From CBDBEU01 sp965204565 (GTDB lineage: Bacteria; Pseudomonadota; Alphaproteobacteria; Rhizobiales; TMED25), in contig CBDBEU010000005.1 in NCBI GenBank assembly GCA_965204565.1, positions 1,984,001 to 2,048,000 on the forward strand: a stretch of 64,000 bases of DNA. Reading direction: 5' to 3'. The position numbers were made by a program, and so were the translations under genes. Below the pieces are notes generated by a model, which was not told the origin of the DNA, ran no database searches, and saw nothing but the letters and a program-made list of their open reading frames with translations. Every line of letters starts with the position of its first letter. Position 1 is the stretch's first letter. Positions 27,862 to 37,465 of the stretch are shown here, one piece after another.

Positions 27862-29325
27862 TCAGCCAAGGTCGACACCGAAATTGAGCTTTCGGTCGAA
27901 CTCCGGCTGACTGCGTCCGGAAGGCTTTGCGGCATTGCCGGCATTGCGGGCGAGAAACCCTCCCGATCCCGGTTTTGCGGTGATCTCACCATTTTGCGAA
28001 ACGATCTCGCCACGGCGGATCACGGTCTCGGGCCAGCCGGTGATGGTGCGGCCGGCATAGGGGAGATAGCCGGCACCATCGAGCACCATGTCATCGCTGA
28101 GGGTGACTTGTCTTTGCGCATCCCAGAGCACCAGATCGGCGTCGGAGCCTTCGGCAATGCTGCCCTTGCGCGGTGCAAGGCCATAGATTTCTGCCGATGC
28201 TGTCGAGGTCAGGCGGACGAAGGCATGAATTTCCAAGCGGCCGCGTGAAACCATGGCATCGAACAGCATCGGCAGGCGCCATTGAACGCCCGGCATGCCA
28301 TTGGGGATCTGCTTGAAATTCGGATTGGCACCGGCGGTGAGCTTGCCCTTTTCATTGAACGCATAGGGCGCGTGATCTGAGGTGACGGTCTGCAGCACGC
28401 CCTCGGCCAGAGCCTGCCATATCGCTTCCTGGTCGCTGGCGGTTCTGAGCGGCGGGCTACAAATCCATTTCGCCCCTTCTATGCCGGGCTTGTCCATTTC
28501 GTCTGCGGTGAGCAGCAGATACTGGGTGCAGGTCTCGGCGAAGACCTTGACGCCTCTGGCGCGCGCCGCCCGTATGACCTCGACACCTTCGGCAGACGAG
28601 ACATGGAATATCATCACCGGCTGGTCGATCAGCTCGGACATCGCAATCAGCCTTGTGAAGGCCTCGGCCTCACCGGCGCGGGGGTGGCTGACGGCATGGA
28701 ATTTGGGCGCTACCGCGCCGCGGTCCAGCAGCCGTTTGACCATCCAGGTGATCATGTTGTGGTTTTCGGCATGCACCATGACAAAGGAGCCAAGCTCGCG
28801 CGCCTTGGTCAGGACATCAAGCATCTGGCCGTCATCGAGGCGCAGCCGGTCATAGGTCATGAACATCTTGATCGAGGCATGTCCGGCCTCGACCAGCGGC
28901 GGCAATTCCTCATCCAGGACCTGAGGATTGGGACCGGCGATGATCATGTGGAAGGCGTAGTCGACGATTGCTCCCTTTTGGGCCAGCGCATGATAGTCCT
29001 CGACCACCTTTTTGAGGCTCATGCCCTCATACTGGGCGGCAAAGGGGATTACTGTGGTGGTGCCGCCGGCAGCGGCAGCGCGGGTTGCGGTCTGGAAAGT
29101 ATCGGAGTTGATGAGGCCGGAAGCGGCCAGTTGTTCGATGTGGCAATGGCTGTCGACACCGCCGGGCAGTACCAGCTTGCCTGATGCATCGATCTGATTT
29201 GCTGCTTCACCCAAATCATCGCCAAGGGCGGCGATGCGCCCATTGTTGACGGCGATATCGCATTGGGTGGATGTATCGGCGGTGACAACAGTGCCGCCCC
29301 TGATCAGGAGATCGAATTCGCTCAT
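27862..29325 (-). CDS. Dihydropyrimidinase / D-hydantoinase
   Basis: A 487-residue amidohydrolase that opens the ring of dihydropyrimidines or hydantoins to N-carbamoyl products. Metal ligands are visible: HCH in VDSHCHIEQ, the carbamylated Lys in ASIKMFMTYD, His in MVHAENHNM, His in IFHVSSAEG and Asp in VTSDHAPY. The start at 29325 (MSEFDLLIRGG) gives the family length; the longer open frame is unlikely. The C-terminal tail after GGFLARNAG runs to the edge of the IS1380 remnant but seems complete. It may act on substrates brought in by the neighbouring ABC importer. Confidence 0.9.
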   Translation of the reverse strand: MSEFDLLIRGGTVVTADTSTQCDIAVNNGRIAALGDDLGEAANQIDASGKLVLPGGVDSHCHIEQLAASGLINSDTFQTATRAAAAGGTTTVIPFAAQYEGMSLKKVVEDYHALAQKGAIVDYAFHMIIAGPNPQVLDEELPPLVEAGHASIKMFMTYDRLRLDDGQMLDVLTKARELGSFVMVHAENHNMITWMVKRLLDRGAVAPKFHAVSHPRAGEAEAFTRLIAMSELIDQPVMIFHVSSAEGVEVIRAARARGVKVFAETCTQYLLLTADEMDKPGIEGAKWICSPPLRTASDQEAIWQALAEGVLQTVTSDHAPYAFNEKGKLTAGANPNFKQIPNGMPGVQWRLPMLFDAMVSRGRLEIHAFVRLTSTASAEIYGLAPRKGSIAEGSDADLVLWDAQRQVTLSDDMVLDGAGYLPYAGRTITGWPETVIRRGEIVSQNGEITAKPGSGGFLARNAGNAAKPSGRSQPEFDRKLNFGVDLG

Positions 29326-29461
29326 ACTGGCTGCCCGGAATTGAATGATTTGTCGGGCCACGATGGCAATTCGGCTGGATAACCGCAAGGCGGCATGAGA
29401 GCTTGAGTGCAGGTTATTGTCCACAATCAGCAATCTTGCGATTGGTACAGGGCAAAAAAGG

Positions 29462-30363
29462 GTGCGTGCATGCGTACTGATCGCCGGATGGCATGGCCAG
29501 ATCGTGCATGCTCTGGTCGAGCTGGCAGCTAAGGATCCATCTATCACCGCACTTTCGGTTGGCCGGCCGGTGCTCGATCTGTGCACGCCTTCGAGCATCC
29601 GCTCGACATTTATCGCCGCCCAGCCCGATGTGATGATCAATACCGCAGCCTGCACCGCGGTCGATCAGGCGGAGAGTGACCCGGCGGCCGCCTTCGACCT
29701 CAATTGCAAAGGCGCTGCGGCGTTCGCCGAACTGGCGCGGCGCAATGACACGCCGATTATTCATCTGTCGAGAGATTATGTGTTCGATGGCACCAAGAAG
29801 GGCGCCTACACAGAAGCCGACAAGCTTTTGCCCCGGACCGTCTATGGACGCTCCAAGCTTGAAGGGGAGAGCGCTGTTGCCGCGGCCAACCCGATGCATC
29901 AGATCTTGCGCACAAGCCGGGTGTTCAGTCCGTTCGGGCGCAATTTTGTCACCAATCTGCTAACGCGGGCCCGCGAACGCATCGAGGTGGTTGGCGATCA
30001 GCGCGGCTGCCCGACCTATGCACTCGATTTTGCACACGTCATTCTCGAGCTGGCGTCACGCATCGCGAGTGAACGCCAAGCGGTGGCCTGGGGCACCTGC
30101 CATGCTGTCGGCACTGGTGCTGCAAGCTGGTATGAATTTGCGCAAAAAGCGCTGGAAATCTCGCGAGCACAGGGCGGTGCCGATGCCGAGTTGGCGGCGA
30201 TAAGAGCCAAGGGCTATGCGACCGAAGCGCCGCGCCTTGCCAATGTTTGCCTTGACAGTTCGAAACTTTCGAACGCATGCGGGCTTGGCAGGAGGGCCTT
30301 GCCGATTGTGTCGAACGGTTGGTTGAAGCCGGTCCAGCGCCGGACGCCGGCTACCCCAACTGA
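29462..30363 (+). pseudogene. dTDP-4-dehydrorhamnose reductase-like (RmlD family), C-terminal frameshift
   Basis: An SDR of the RmlD type: GWHGQIV nucleotide loop, DVMINTAACTAVDQAESD, RDYVFDGTKKGAY and the catalytic YGRSK. Near 30285 the frame breaks: the normal end WQEGLADCVERLVEAG and a stop at 30361-30363 lie in the next frame, while the original frame runs on to 30451 over the neighbouring gene. The N-terminus is also slightly unusual (LIAGWHG in place of VTGxxGQ). No other dTDP-rhamnose genes are nearby. It is either recently broken or carries a sequencing indel. Confidence 0.65.
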
Positions 30364-30366
30364 CCT

Positions 30367-31290
30367 TTATTTCATCACCAGCATCAGCTTGCCGCGAAAG
30401 TGGCGAGACTCGCTGACAATATGGGCAGCGGCAGCTTCGCTCAGCGGATAGGCGATGATCTCAGGTGCGCACACGGCACCGGCAGCAGCCAATTCGACAA
30501 TGCGTTCCAGATGTTCGCGGTCGCGGCCGACCTTGGGCCTGAGGGATTGCACGTCGTCACGCGGTGAGGCGGGTGCGTTGCCGCCCGATGCGATGAAGGC
30601 GGCACGCCCGCCGCTTTTAATCACCTGAAACGAGCGCATCGCCACATCGCCGCCGACGGTGTCGAATACCGCATCGCACTCTGCCACGACTTCAGTGAAA
30701 TCGACAGCGTTATAGTCGATCACCTCGTCGGCACCGAGGTTGCGCACATAATCGATATTGCCAGCACTGGTGGTTGAAATGACCGTGGCGCCAATGTGCT
30801 TGGCTGCCTGGATGGCGAAACTGGCAACCCCGCCAGCACCGCCCTGAATGAGAATCGTCTCGCCGGCTTGCAGATGCAGCGTGTCCTCCACCGCGGTCAG
30901 CGCCGTCAGGCCGGTGAGCGCGAGTGCTGCTGCTTCCCGATGCGAAAAACTGTCCGGTTTTTTGGCGATTATCGCCGCCTTCATGGCAATCTTTTCGGCG
31001 TATGTGCCCTCCTGGCCGACATCGCAGACACCAAACACCGCATCGCCAACGGCAAAATCGCTGACACCGGCACCGACTTGGCTGACAACGCCGGAAAAGT
31101 CGCGCCCCAGCACATAGGGAAAATCGCTCAATTGGCTATAGGAACCTGCGCGCACCTTCCAGTCGGCGCCATTGACGCTGGCGGCATGGATATCAATGAC
31201 GACCTGGCCTTCGCCGGCGACAGGGTCGGGAAGCTCTCCATAGTGAAGAACTTCCGGCCCGCCGTGTTTTTCAATGTAGTTTGCTTTCAT
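30367..31290 (-). CDS. NADP-dependent quinone oxidoreductase-like (zinc-free MDR family)
   Basis: A 307-residue medium-chain reductase. It starts MKANYIEKHGGPEVL and has an LGRDFSGVV segment near residue 68 and the cofactor motif GGAGGVASFAIQAAK near residue 150; it lacks the zinc-binding Cys/His set. Such enzymes reduce quinones or enones with NADPH. The start at 31290 is chosen by homology to that opening. It follows the DUF3500 gene at 19 bp on the same strand, so the two are probably cotranscribed. Confidence 0.85.
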   Translation of the reverse strand: MKANYIEKHGGPEVLHYGELPDPVAGEGQVVIDIHAASVNGADWKVRAGSYSQLSDFPYVLGRDFSGVVSQVGAGVSDFAVGDAVFGVCDVGQEGTYAEKIAMKAAIIAKKPDSFSHREAAALALTGLTALTAVEDTLHLQAGETILIQGGAGGVASFAIQAAKHIGATVISTTSAGNIDYVRNLGADEVIDYNAVDFTEVVAECDAVFDTVGGDVAMRSFQVIKSGGRAAFIASGGNAPASPRDDVQSLRPKVGRDREHLERIVELAAAGAVCAPEIIAYPLSEAAAAHIVSESRHFRGKLMLVMK

Positions 31291-31309
31291 TTCGAACCTG
31301 CGCTTTTGG

Positions 31310-32530
31310 TCAATCCGCTCCCTGGCGGTGGCGTGAACTGGGATCGGCATGATCGTGGCGGCGATAATGTTCGAGCAGCAGACTGCGGCCATAATCATTG
31401 CCGTTGGGGGTACGCACGATGGTGTGCACATGCCGGCGCGAGGGTTCGCGATTGTCGAAAATGATGCCCGGCAGATGGTCGAATTCGATCAGGATCACCG
31501 GATTGGCGATACGGTAGTAAAAAGCGCTGTCATTTTCGCATCCGCCCATCCAGGAAAACAGGGTCTCGTTCAGATGCTGTTTGACGTCTTCAAGCCTGAT
31601 TTCCGCATGGCCGGGACGCAAGCGGCCGGTATAGAGCGATATCAGCTCAACCAGCTGGTCCTGATGGGCGGGTGAGAGGCTTGAGAAGGCCAGCCCCACG
31701 GCATCGAGCGCCAGATTGTCGACCTGGGCGGTGGTGATGATCTCGCGCGGCGGCGCATCGGAAATCGTCGCGACCGCCCTTTGCGCCGCATCAAGGCCTT
31801 GCATCAGCTCAAGGCCTTTTGCCTCTTCGGTGGCGAACACCTTGGTGCCGGCGAATTTTCCGGTATCTGCCCGGCAGGGCTCGGAGCCGCGAAAATCGGG
31901 CGTCATCACGATCTGATCGCCCAGCACAAAGCAATTGACGATCAGATGATGGCCGTCGATCTGCCAGCCCCAGGGCTCGGAAGATGATGGTGTGCCGAAC
32001 AGACTGATCCAGTAATAGTACTCATCGAACTCCTCGTACCGTCCGGTGAGTACAGCGGCATGACCGTTGAGGCGCATGATATCGCGGGCATTGTCATAAC
32101 CGGCAGCGCTCATGGTGACGCGCAGAAGCTTTTGTGCCTTGTTGCGCTGATCTTCGGTCATTGCGTGCATCGGCAGACCGTGGCGCATCATGAAAAAGTG
32201 CATGTTGTGCCAGGCGCGCCAGTTGTAATCATCTCCAATGTCGAATGTCGCAGTCTCGCGCTCGGACTTTGACAGCGTGCCAAGAAAGTGCTCCGCCGCC
32301 TCGATCATTGGCTGGGTGGAGACGCCGGTGCCGGTGACTGGAAACAGACCCTCGCGGGCAGGGCCACCGATGGTGATGCCGTCGAATGTGCCGGCGAGGC
32401 TTTCCTCCGCGCGTTTGATCGCAGCGCCGACCACTTCTCGGGCGCGGCCCTGATACTGGGCAAAGGGGGTCGGATGCAACGCCGATGAGCCGGGATTGGT
32501 GACTGGATTTCCGTGTTCGTGATCGTGCAT
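31310..32530 (-). CDS. DUF3500 family protein
   Basis: A 406-residue protein recognised as DUF3500 by WGWQIDGHHLIVNCFVLGDQ and the end PGIIFDN...HVHTIVRTPNGNDYG. No signal peptide. The family has no established activity, although its conserved His and Asp residues suggest a metal-bound enzyme. It is commonly found in catabolic clusters, as here, between a quinone reductase and an Ldh-type dehydrogenase. Confidence 0.85.
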   Translation of the reverse strand: MHDHEHGNPVTNPGSSALHPTPFAQYQGRAREVVGAAIKRAEESLAGTFDGITIGGPAREGLFPVTGTGVSTQPMIEAAEHFLGTLSKSERETATFDIGDDYNWRAWHNMHFFMMRHGLPMHAMTEDQRNKAQKLLRVTMSAAGYDNARDIMRLNGHAAVLTGRYEEFDEYYYWISLFGTPSSSEPWGWQIDGHHLIVNCFVLGDQIVMTPDFRGSEPCRADTGKFAGTKVFATEEAKGLELMQGLDAAQRAVATISDAPPREIITTAQVDNLALDAVGLAFSSLSPAHQDQLVELISLYTGRLRPGHAEIRLEDVKQHLNETLFSWMGGCENDSAFYYRIANPVILIEFDHLPGIIFDNREPSRRHVHTIVRTPNGNDYGRSLLLEHYRRHDHADPSSRHRQGAD

Positions 32531-32667
32531 TGTGCTCCTCCCGCTGGCGAGCGGTGGATTGGTGTTGCCGCTCAGGAGACGACCGACCTAACAGGCGCGG
32601 TTTGCTGAACTAACTCCCGGTAATCCTTGCACGGGCGGGCTGTGATCGACAACTGCCATCGCGTGAT

Positions 32668-33717
32668 TCATTCAGGCGTTGCCTCAATGCCCAGGCTTGC
32701 CGCGGTCTCAACCAGCGTTTTCCACTGATCGGCGGGCACCGGGATGCCGTTTGCTTCGCGTTCGGCCAATACCCGATCGCCGCGCTCGCCCGGCATCAAC
32801 ACCTCATCGAAACCTTCGGCCAGCGGCTGTTGCTTGACTGTTTGCGCCAGCAGGGAGGCGTTGGCGGCAAAGGCTTCAGCGTCGGTGAAGGCGGCAATAT
32901 CAACGGCGATGGCAAGGCCGTGCTGCCACGAATCGCCCTCGGCTTTGCTGTTTGACAGCTCTGGCGCGATTAGCGGTGCACCGGCCAGCAGGCTGACAAT
33001 GCATTCGATCATCAGCGACAGACCGGCGCCCTTGGGCCCGGCAAGCGGAAGCGGCAGGACAACCCTTGCCGGATCGGTGGTGATATGGCCGGCGGCGTCA
33101 AGCGCCACATTTTCCGGCAGTTTTGTGCCTGCCTGGCGCGCCTGGGACAGCTTGCCCCAGGCAATTGCCGCGGTTGCCATGTCGAGAACCAATGCATCGC
33201 CTTCAGTTTTGGGAATGGCGATAGCGATCGGATTGGTCGAGACGGCAGGTGAGCGCGTGCCGTGATAGGCCATGATCGGGCGCGAGGCACTGGTGACAAT
33301 GCCGATCATGCCGGCGCTGGAGCCGCGACGGGCGTAATAGCCCATCGGCCCGGTATGGGTGGTATTGCGGGCAAGCGCCCAGCCGATGGTGTGATCGCGG
33401 GCGGCAGCAATTGCCTGATCCATGGCAAATGTCATGGCCACCGGCCCGGCGGCGCGGTCGGCCTCGATGATGCGTGCCGCGCCCGATGTGGAGACAATGC
33501 GCATATCGGGCTCAGGGTTGAGATCGCCCGCGCGAATGGCGGCGACATAGCGGGGAATGCGGAACATTCCGTGCGATTCGACACCGCGCAGATTGGCCCA
33601 CACCAGGACTTCGGCTTCGGTTGTGGCATGCTCATCGCTAAAACCGGCAGCGCGAAAGATATTGGCGACCAGCGCACGCAAATGCCCGGCGCGCGCGATA
33701 ACGGCGGTGTTCGTCAT
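32668..33717 (-). CDS. Ldh family malate/lactate/ureidoglycolate dehydrogenase
   Basis: A 349-residue NAD(P)-dependent oxidoreductase of the Ldh2 fold: NLRGVESHGMFRIPRYV (catalytic His in SHG), NTTHTGPMGYYAR, STNPIAIAIP and PLPLAGPKGAGLSLMIE. Family members oxidise (S)-malate, (S)-ureidoglycolate, sulfolactate or similar 2-hydroxyacids. The presence of dihydropyrimidinase nearby would fit ureide metabolism, but this is inference. Start 33717 (MTNTAVIARAG) was chosen over an upstream Met in a low-complexity stretch. It follows the TauD-like gene by 55 bp. Confidence 0.87.
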   Translation of the reverse strand: MTNTAVIARAGHLRALVANIFRAAGFSDEHATTEAEVLVWANLRGVESHGMFRIPRYVAAIRAGDLNPEPDMRIVSTSGAARIIEADRAAGPVAMTFAMDQAIAAARDHTIGWALARNTTHTGPMGYYARRGSSAGMIGIVTSASRPIMAYHGTRSPAVSTNPIAIAIPKTEGDALVLDMATAAIAWGKLSQARQAGTKLPENVALDAAGHITTDPARVVLPLPLAGPKGAGLSLMIECIVSLLAGAPLIAPELSNSKAEGDSWQHGLAIAVDIAAFTDAEAFAANASLLAQTVKQQPLAEGFDEVLMPGERGDRVLAEREANGIPVPADQWKTLVETAASLGIEATPE

Positions 33718-33772
33718 GGCTTTCCTCTCAACAAAACAAGGGCGCCGGTGGGGTTCCCGGCGCAAAGACGGT

Positions 33773-34801
33773 TCAGGCGGCGCGCTTGATGATGCCGCCG
33801 GCTTCGACATGGCGATAGCGCTCGGCCAGTTCCGGCGCCAGCGTGCGCCGATGCTCGGGGGGTAGTGCGATCCACATGCGCAGCAAGTGGCGTTTCAGTT
33901 CGGGCTCTTCGAAATCTTCATATTCCTCGCGCGCATGCAAGATGGTGTGATTGTTGACGAACTGCATGTCGCCTGGCCTGAAGTCGATGGCAAGGCGCAT
34001 GTCGGGCCTGCCGGCGATTTCGTGGACCACATCAAGCGCTTCGTTCTGGCACTCGGTGAGCGCCAGATGCTCGCCAAAGCGCACAACCGATTCAAACACG
34101 AACCTTGTGGTCACCCGCGATGTCAGCCTGCCGTCCCAATAGCTGTAGAGCGGGTTGGTGTACCACGGTGTTTCATTGTCGGGCTGATCGCCGCGCCAAT
34201 CGGCATGGAATGGCTCATACAGTGCATCCACAATGTCCGGGCGCTCGCGCAGGACCACATTGTGCACGGCGAGCGAACTGACCAGAAAGCTGGCGCCGCC
34301 GGCCTTGGCGGTGCGCAGGCAAAACAGCCCCAGAACGTCGACCGGCAGCAGGTCGCAATGATATTCGAGCTTGGCGGTGGTCTGATAGCCGCGCGCGGTC
34401 GGGTCTGCGAGCGATTTGCCGGCATCGCGCACATGGCAGATGCGCTCGCCACGGGCGTTTTGCGATACCGGGGTGCCCAGATGCGAAGCGATGCCCCAAT
34501 AGATCAGCGCACACTCGTCATTGTCATAACGCTCACGCGGTAGACCGCGCACAACCACGAATCCGAGACCATCCTCAAGCCGATGGGGAATCTCGCCGAG
34601 CCTGGTGCACAAGGAGGGAAGTTCGAAGACGGATTTGTCGAATGGCACTGCCACATTGCGCGCCTTTACCGAGGCAAGTGCACGGTCTATCTCATCGATC
34701 TCTTGGTCGCCGAGCGTGATGACCCAGCTATCGTCGTTCTGGATATCAGATCCGTGCCAAGCGACCGGATCGGTGATGATCTCGCGATAGGGCTTGGTCA
34801 T
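33773..34801 (-). CDS. TauD/TfdA family Fe(II)/2-oxoglutarate dioxygenase
   Basis: A 342-residue oxygenase. The metal triad is visible as HCD in EYHCDLL and the distal His in NNHTILHAR, with the 2-oxoglutarate-binding Arg in LKRHLLRMW. The length and the WYTNPLYSYW stretch fit the gamma-butyrobetaine/TauD-like group whose substrates are mostly unknown. It heads the minus-strand run TauD-Ldh-DUF3500-reductase, which looks like one degradation unit. Confidence 0.87.
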   Translation of the reverse strand: MTKPYREIITDPVAWHGSDIQNDDSWVITLGDQEIDEIDRALASVKARNVAVPFDKSVFELPSLCTRLGEIPHRLEDGLGFVVVRGLPRERYDNDECALIYWGIASHLGTPVSQNARGERICHVRDAGKSLADPTARGYQTTAKLEYHCDLLPVDVLGLFCLRTAKAGGASFLVSSLAVHNVVLRERPDIVDALYEPFHADWRGDQPDNETPWYTNPLYSYWDGRLTSRVTTRFVFESVVRFGEHLALTECQNEALDVVHEIAGRPDMRLAIDFRPGDMQFVNNHTILHAREEYEDFEEPELKRHLLRMWIALPPEHRRTLAPELAERYRHVEAGGIIKRAA

Positions 34802-34959
34802 GCTTGGTCCTCCTGCGTCACCGGGTAGATGCTGCGCGTTTTCGGCTCTGCTTCGCATTTTTCATTTTGAACCGTCAATTGCCTTTCGGCCAGAGGCCCG
34901 ATCGGCGTCACACGGCTTCGATTGGCAGGTGAAGGGCTTGTTGGCGCAAGGTCACTTTC

Positions 34960-36003
34960 ATGATTTTAAAAAAGCGACGGTATTCCCTGTGGCAAGCTGC
35001 CATTCATTGCATGGCCGCAATTGCCTTCATCCTCGCACTTTCCATCAATGATACGTCACAGGCCTCGCCGGAGATCTGGCGCCAGTTCGGTTGGGACAAG
35101 ACGAATTTTTCCAAGACATCGGTTGAGCTTGGCGACATCATGATGGCGGTTCAGGTGCCGCTGGGCCAAACCAGCAAGGACCGCATCCCGGCAATCGATA
35201 ATCCGAAATTCGAAAGCGCCGATGCGATCAGCGACATATCGGGGCAGTCACCGGTGGTCAACGTTGAGCTGAATGGTGAAGCGCGGGCCTATCCGCTGAG
35301 CGTGCTGACATGGCATGAATTCGTCAATGACACGGTGGGCGGTGTGCCGGTGGCAATTACATATTGTCCCCTGTGCAATAGCGCGCTTGCCTTTCATCGC
35401 GAACTCAATGGAAGGGTTTTCGACTTTGGCGCCAGTGGCTTGCTGCGCAATTCCGATTTTGTGATGTACGACCGCCAGACCGATTCCTGATGGCAGCAAT
35501 TTACCGGCGAAGCGATTGTCGGTGAGTTCACCGGTGCCGTGCTTGAAGGCATCCCGGCCCGGCTTGAATCGTTTGAGCGTTTTACCGCACGCCACCCGCA
35601 AGGCCAGGTTCTGGTGCCGAGATACTCAAATCGGCGCAGATACGGAAAAAATCCGTATGTCGGATATGATTCTGCCAGTGCGCCGTTTCTCTATAGCGGT
35701 GACTTGCCGGAAGATATCGAACCGATGGCCCGGGTCGTGATGGTTGCTACCTGTCAGGGCCGGCAGGCGGTGGCGCTCGACTTTTTGAGAAATGAGGGCG
35801 AGGTGAAGCTTGGCGATGTCGAGCTGACATGGGAGCCTGGCCAGAACTCCGCGCTTGATGCCGCGGTGATCAGCGAGGGGCGTGATGTCGGCAATGTGGC
35901 GGTGCAGGTGAAGACCGATTCCGGTGCCAGTGATGTTGTCTATCATTTGATCTTTGCCTTTCACGCCTTTCACCCAAATGGAACGATCAAGGTGGCGCGT
36001 TAA
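34960..36003 (+). pseudogene. DUF3179 protein with an in-frame TGA
   Basis: Signal peptide (residues 1-27, ending around SQAS), then the DUF3179 domain: RAYPLSVLTWHEFVND, VAITYCPLCNSALAF (CPLC motif) and FGASGLLRNSDFVMYDRQTDS. At 35488-35490 a TGA stands where the family has the first Trp of WWQQFTGEA; the same frame continues to 36003 with GIPARLESFERF and LVPRYSNRRRYGKNPY. The intact protein would be 347 residues. DUF3179 function is unknown; the CxxC suggests a redox or metal role in the periplasm. Confidence 0.8.
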
Positions 36004-36099
36004 CCTTCTGATAACCCCGGCTGCCTGAGATCACCCGGTTTGAACACGCCAATTCGCGGCGTGGTTGCGGCCATTTTGCCCACTAACTGGAGTGATTGA

Positions 36100-36427
36100 T
36101 GTTTGCGTTGCGCTTTGCCGCCTATCTCTTGGCTTTTGCCAGTTTCATCATCCTGATGCCGACGGTGCGCAATCGATCGCCGCAGGCGAGTTTGTGATGA
36201 CACCGCTGGCAACTTTCCGTGGCGTTTTCGAGCATGGAAATGCGGCGGTCATCACCATCTCTGCCGGCGGCGAGCTTCTGCCGGATCTGCTGGAAACGGT
36301 GCTGACCCTGGTCTTCGCACAGCCCGCCGCCTTTCTGGTCATGGCGCTGGCTATCGGGCTGATCATGGCTGATGCGGCAATGAATGTCTCGCTGGCGCGT
36401 TTCACGCGAACGCTAAAGAGGCTTTAG
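36100..36427 (+). pseudogene. Small conserved membrane protein, frameshifted, end formed by an IS
   Basis: MFALRFAAYLLAFASFIIL starts at 36100; after a frame change near 36157 it continues as DGAQSIAAGEFVMTPLATFR and a second membrane helix near the end. This layout (helix, DxxxSIA...VxTPL, helix) is found in a small rhizobial protein family of unknown function. The TAG that ends it (36425-36427) is part of the terminal repeat of the IS5 element that begins here, so the natural C-terminus may be lost. Confidence 0.5.
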
Positions 36428-37292
36428 GGTCCGGCCCCGATAACCGTCTTCCCGATTTGATCCGAGGATGGTTCATTGCCTCCGATGAGGAGGTAACGAG
36501 ATGTATGATTTCTTCTGGTTTTCCGATTCTCGGCGTGCCCGGATCGCGCCGCTTCTGCCGACCGATGTGCGCGGAAGGAAGAACGTCGATGATCGTCGTG
36601 TGCCGAGCGGGATCGTCCATGCGCTGCGCTGTGGCGGCCGCCGGGCCGACTGCGCCGATATCCACGGGCCGAAGAAGACGCTCTGCAACCGCTTCGCCCG
36701 CCGGGCCGCCCGCGTATATGGGAAGGTATCTTCAGCGCTTCGGCAGGCGCTGAGGATACGCCTGACCGGCTGTTCATCGACAGCTCCTGCATCAAGGTTC
36801 ATCGCTGCGCCGGCGGCGGAAAAGGGGGCCCTGGCCCATGGTATCGGCCGCACCAAAGGCGGATGCAACACTGGGCTCCACGCCGTCCGCGACCACAAGG
36901 GCCGCCCCATGTTTTTGTCAACTGCGTCCTGCTCCCGACGCCCGGAAACGTGCATGATTGCAAGGTCGCACAGCGCTGCATCGAGGCCATGCCGCCATCC
37001 GCCGAACTTGTCGCCGGCAAGGGCCGTGACGGCCGGGAACTGCGCGAACGGCTTGAAGAACGCGGGACCGGGCCCGTCATCCCGCCGCGAAAGAACCGCA
37101 AGATCCGATATCCCTACGATCAGGCCATCTACAGTGAGTGAAATATCATCGAACGCATGTTCTGCCGCCTCAAGGACCGGCGGCGCGCACATCATCTCGC
37201 AACTCGCTTCGAGCGCAACATTAAAAACGTCATGGCGGCTATCGCGCGCGCCGCAGCCCTCATCTCGTGGCTATAATGAGTCCAGACCCTAG
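36424..37292 (+). mobile_element. IS5-family insertion sequence, full length but frameshifted
   Basis: Ends match as imperfect inverted repeats: TAGGGTCCGGCCCC at the left and CTAGGGTCTGGAC (reverse strand) at the right. The transposase starts at 36501 (MYDFFWFSDSRRARIAPLLP) and shows HGIGRTKGG, LHAVRDHKGRP and, in another frame, VIPPRKNRKIRYPYDQAIYS and IIERMFCRLKDRRR. At least two frame changes and a TGA at 37139-37141 (from a likely Arg CGA) inactivate it. It separates the small membrane gene from the deoB-add remnant. Confidence 0.85.
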
Positions 37293-37465
37293 TTTTTATT
37301 CCAGCAAGCCGCGCCAGCAGCCCGTCTTGCGTCGCTTGGTCGACAAATGCCGCTTCGATCGCGGTTCTGGTGAAAGCCAGCAATTCGTCCGGCTCGAAAC
37401 CCATGATGTTGACGCCAAAGTCATACTCATCCCCAATGGAAGTAGAGAAGAAGGGTGGGTCACGG
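37293..37465 (-). pseudogene. add: Adenosine deaminase C-terminal remnant
   Basis: The minus strand reads DPPFFSTSIGDEYDFGVNIMGF, ELLAFTRTAIEAAFVDQATQ and LLARLAG, the last about 55 residues of bacterial adenosine deaminases. The preceding 270 residues, with all zinc ligands, are missing; the frame comes directly from deoB. The other side meets the IS5 end at 37292. Confidence 0.75.
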
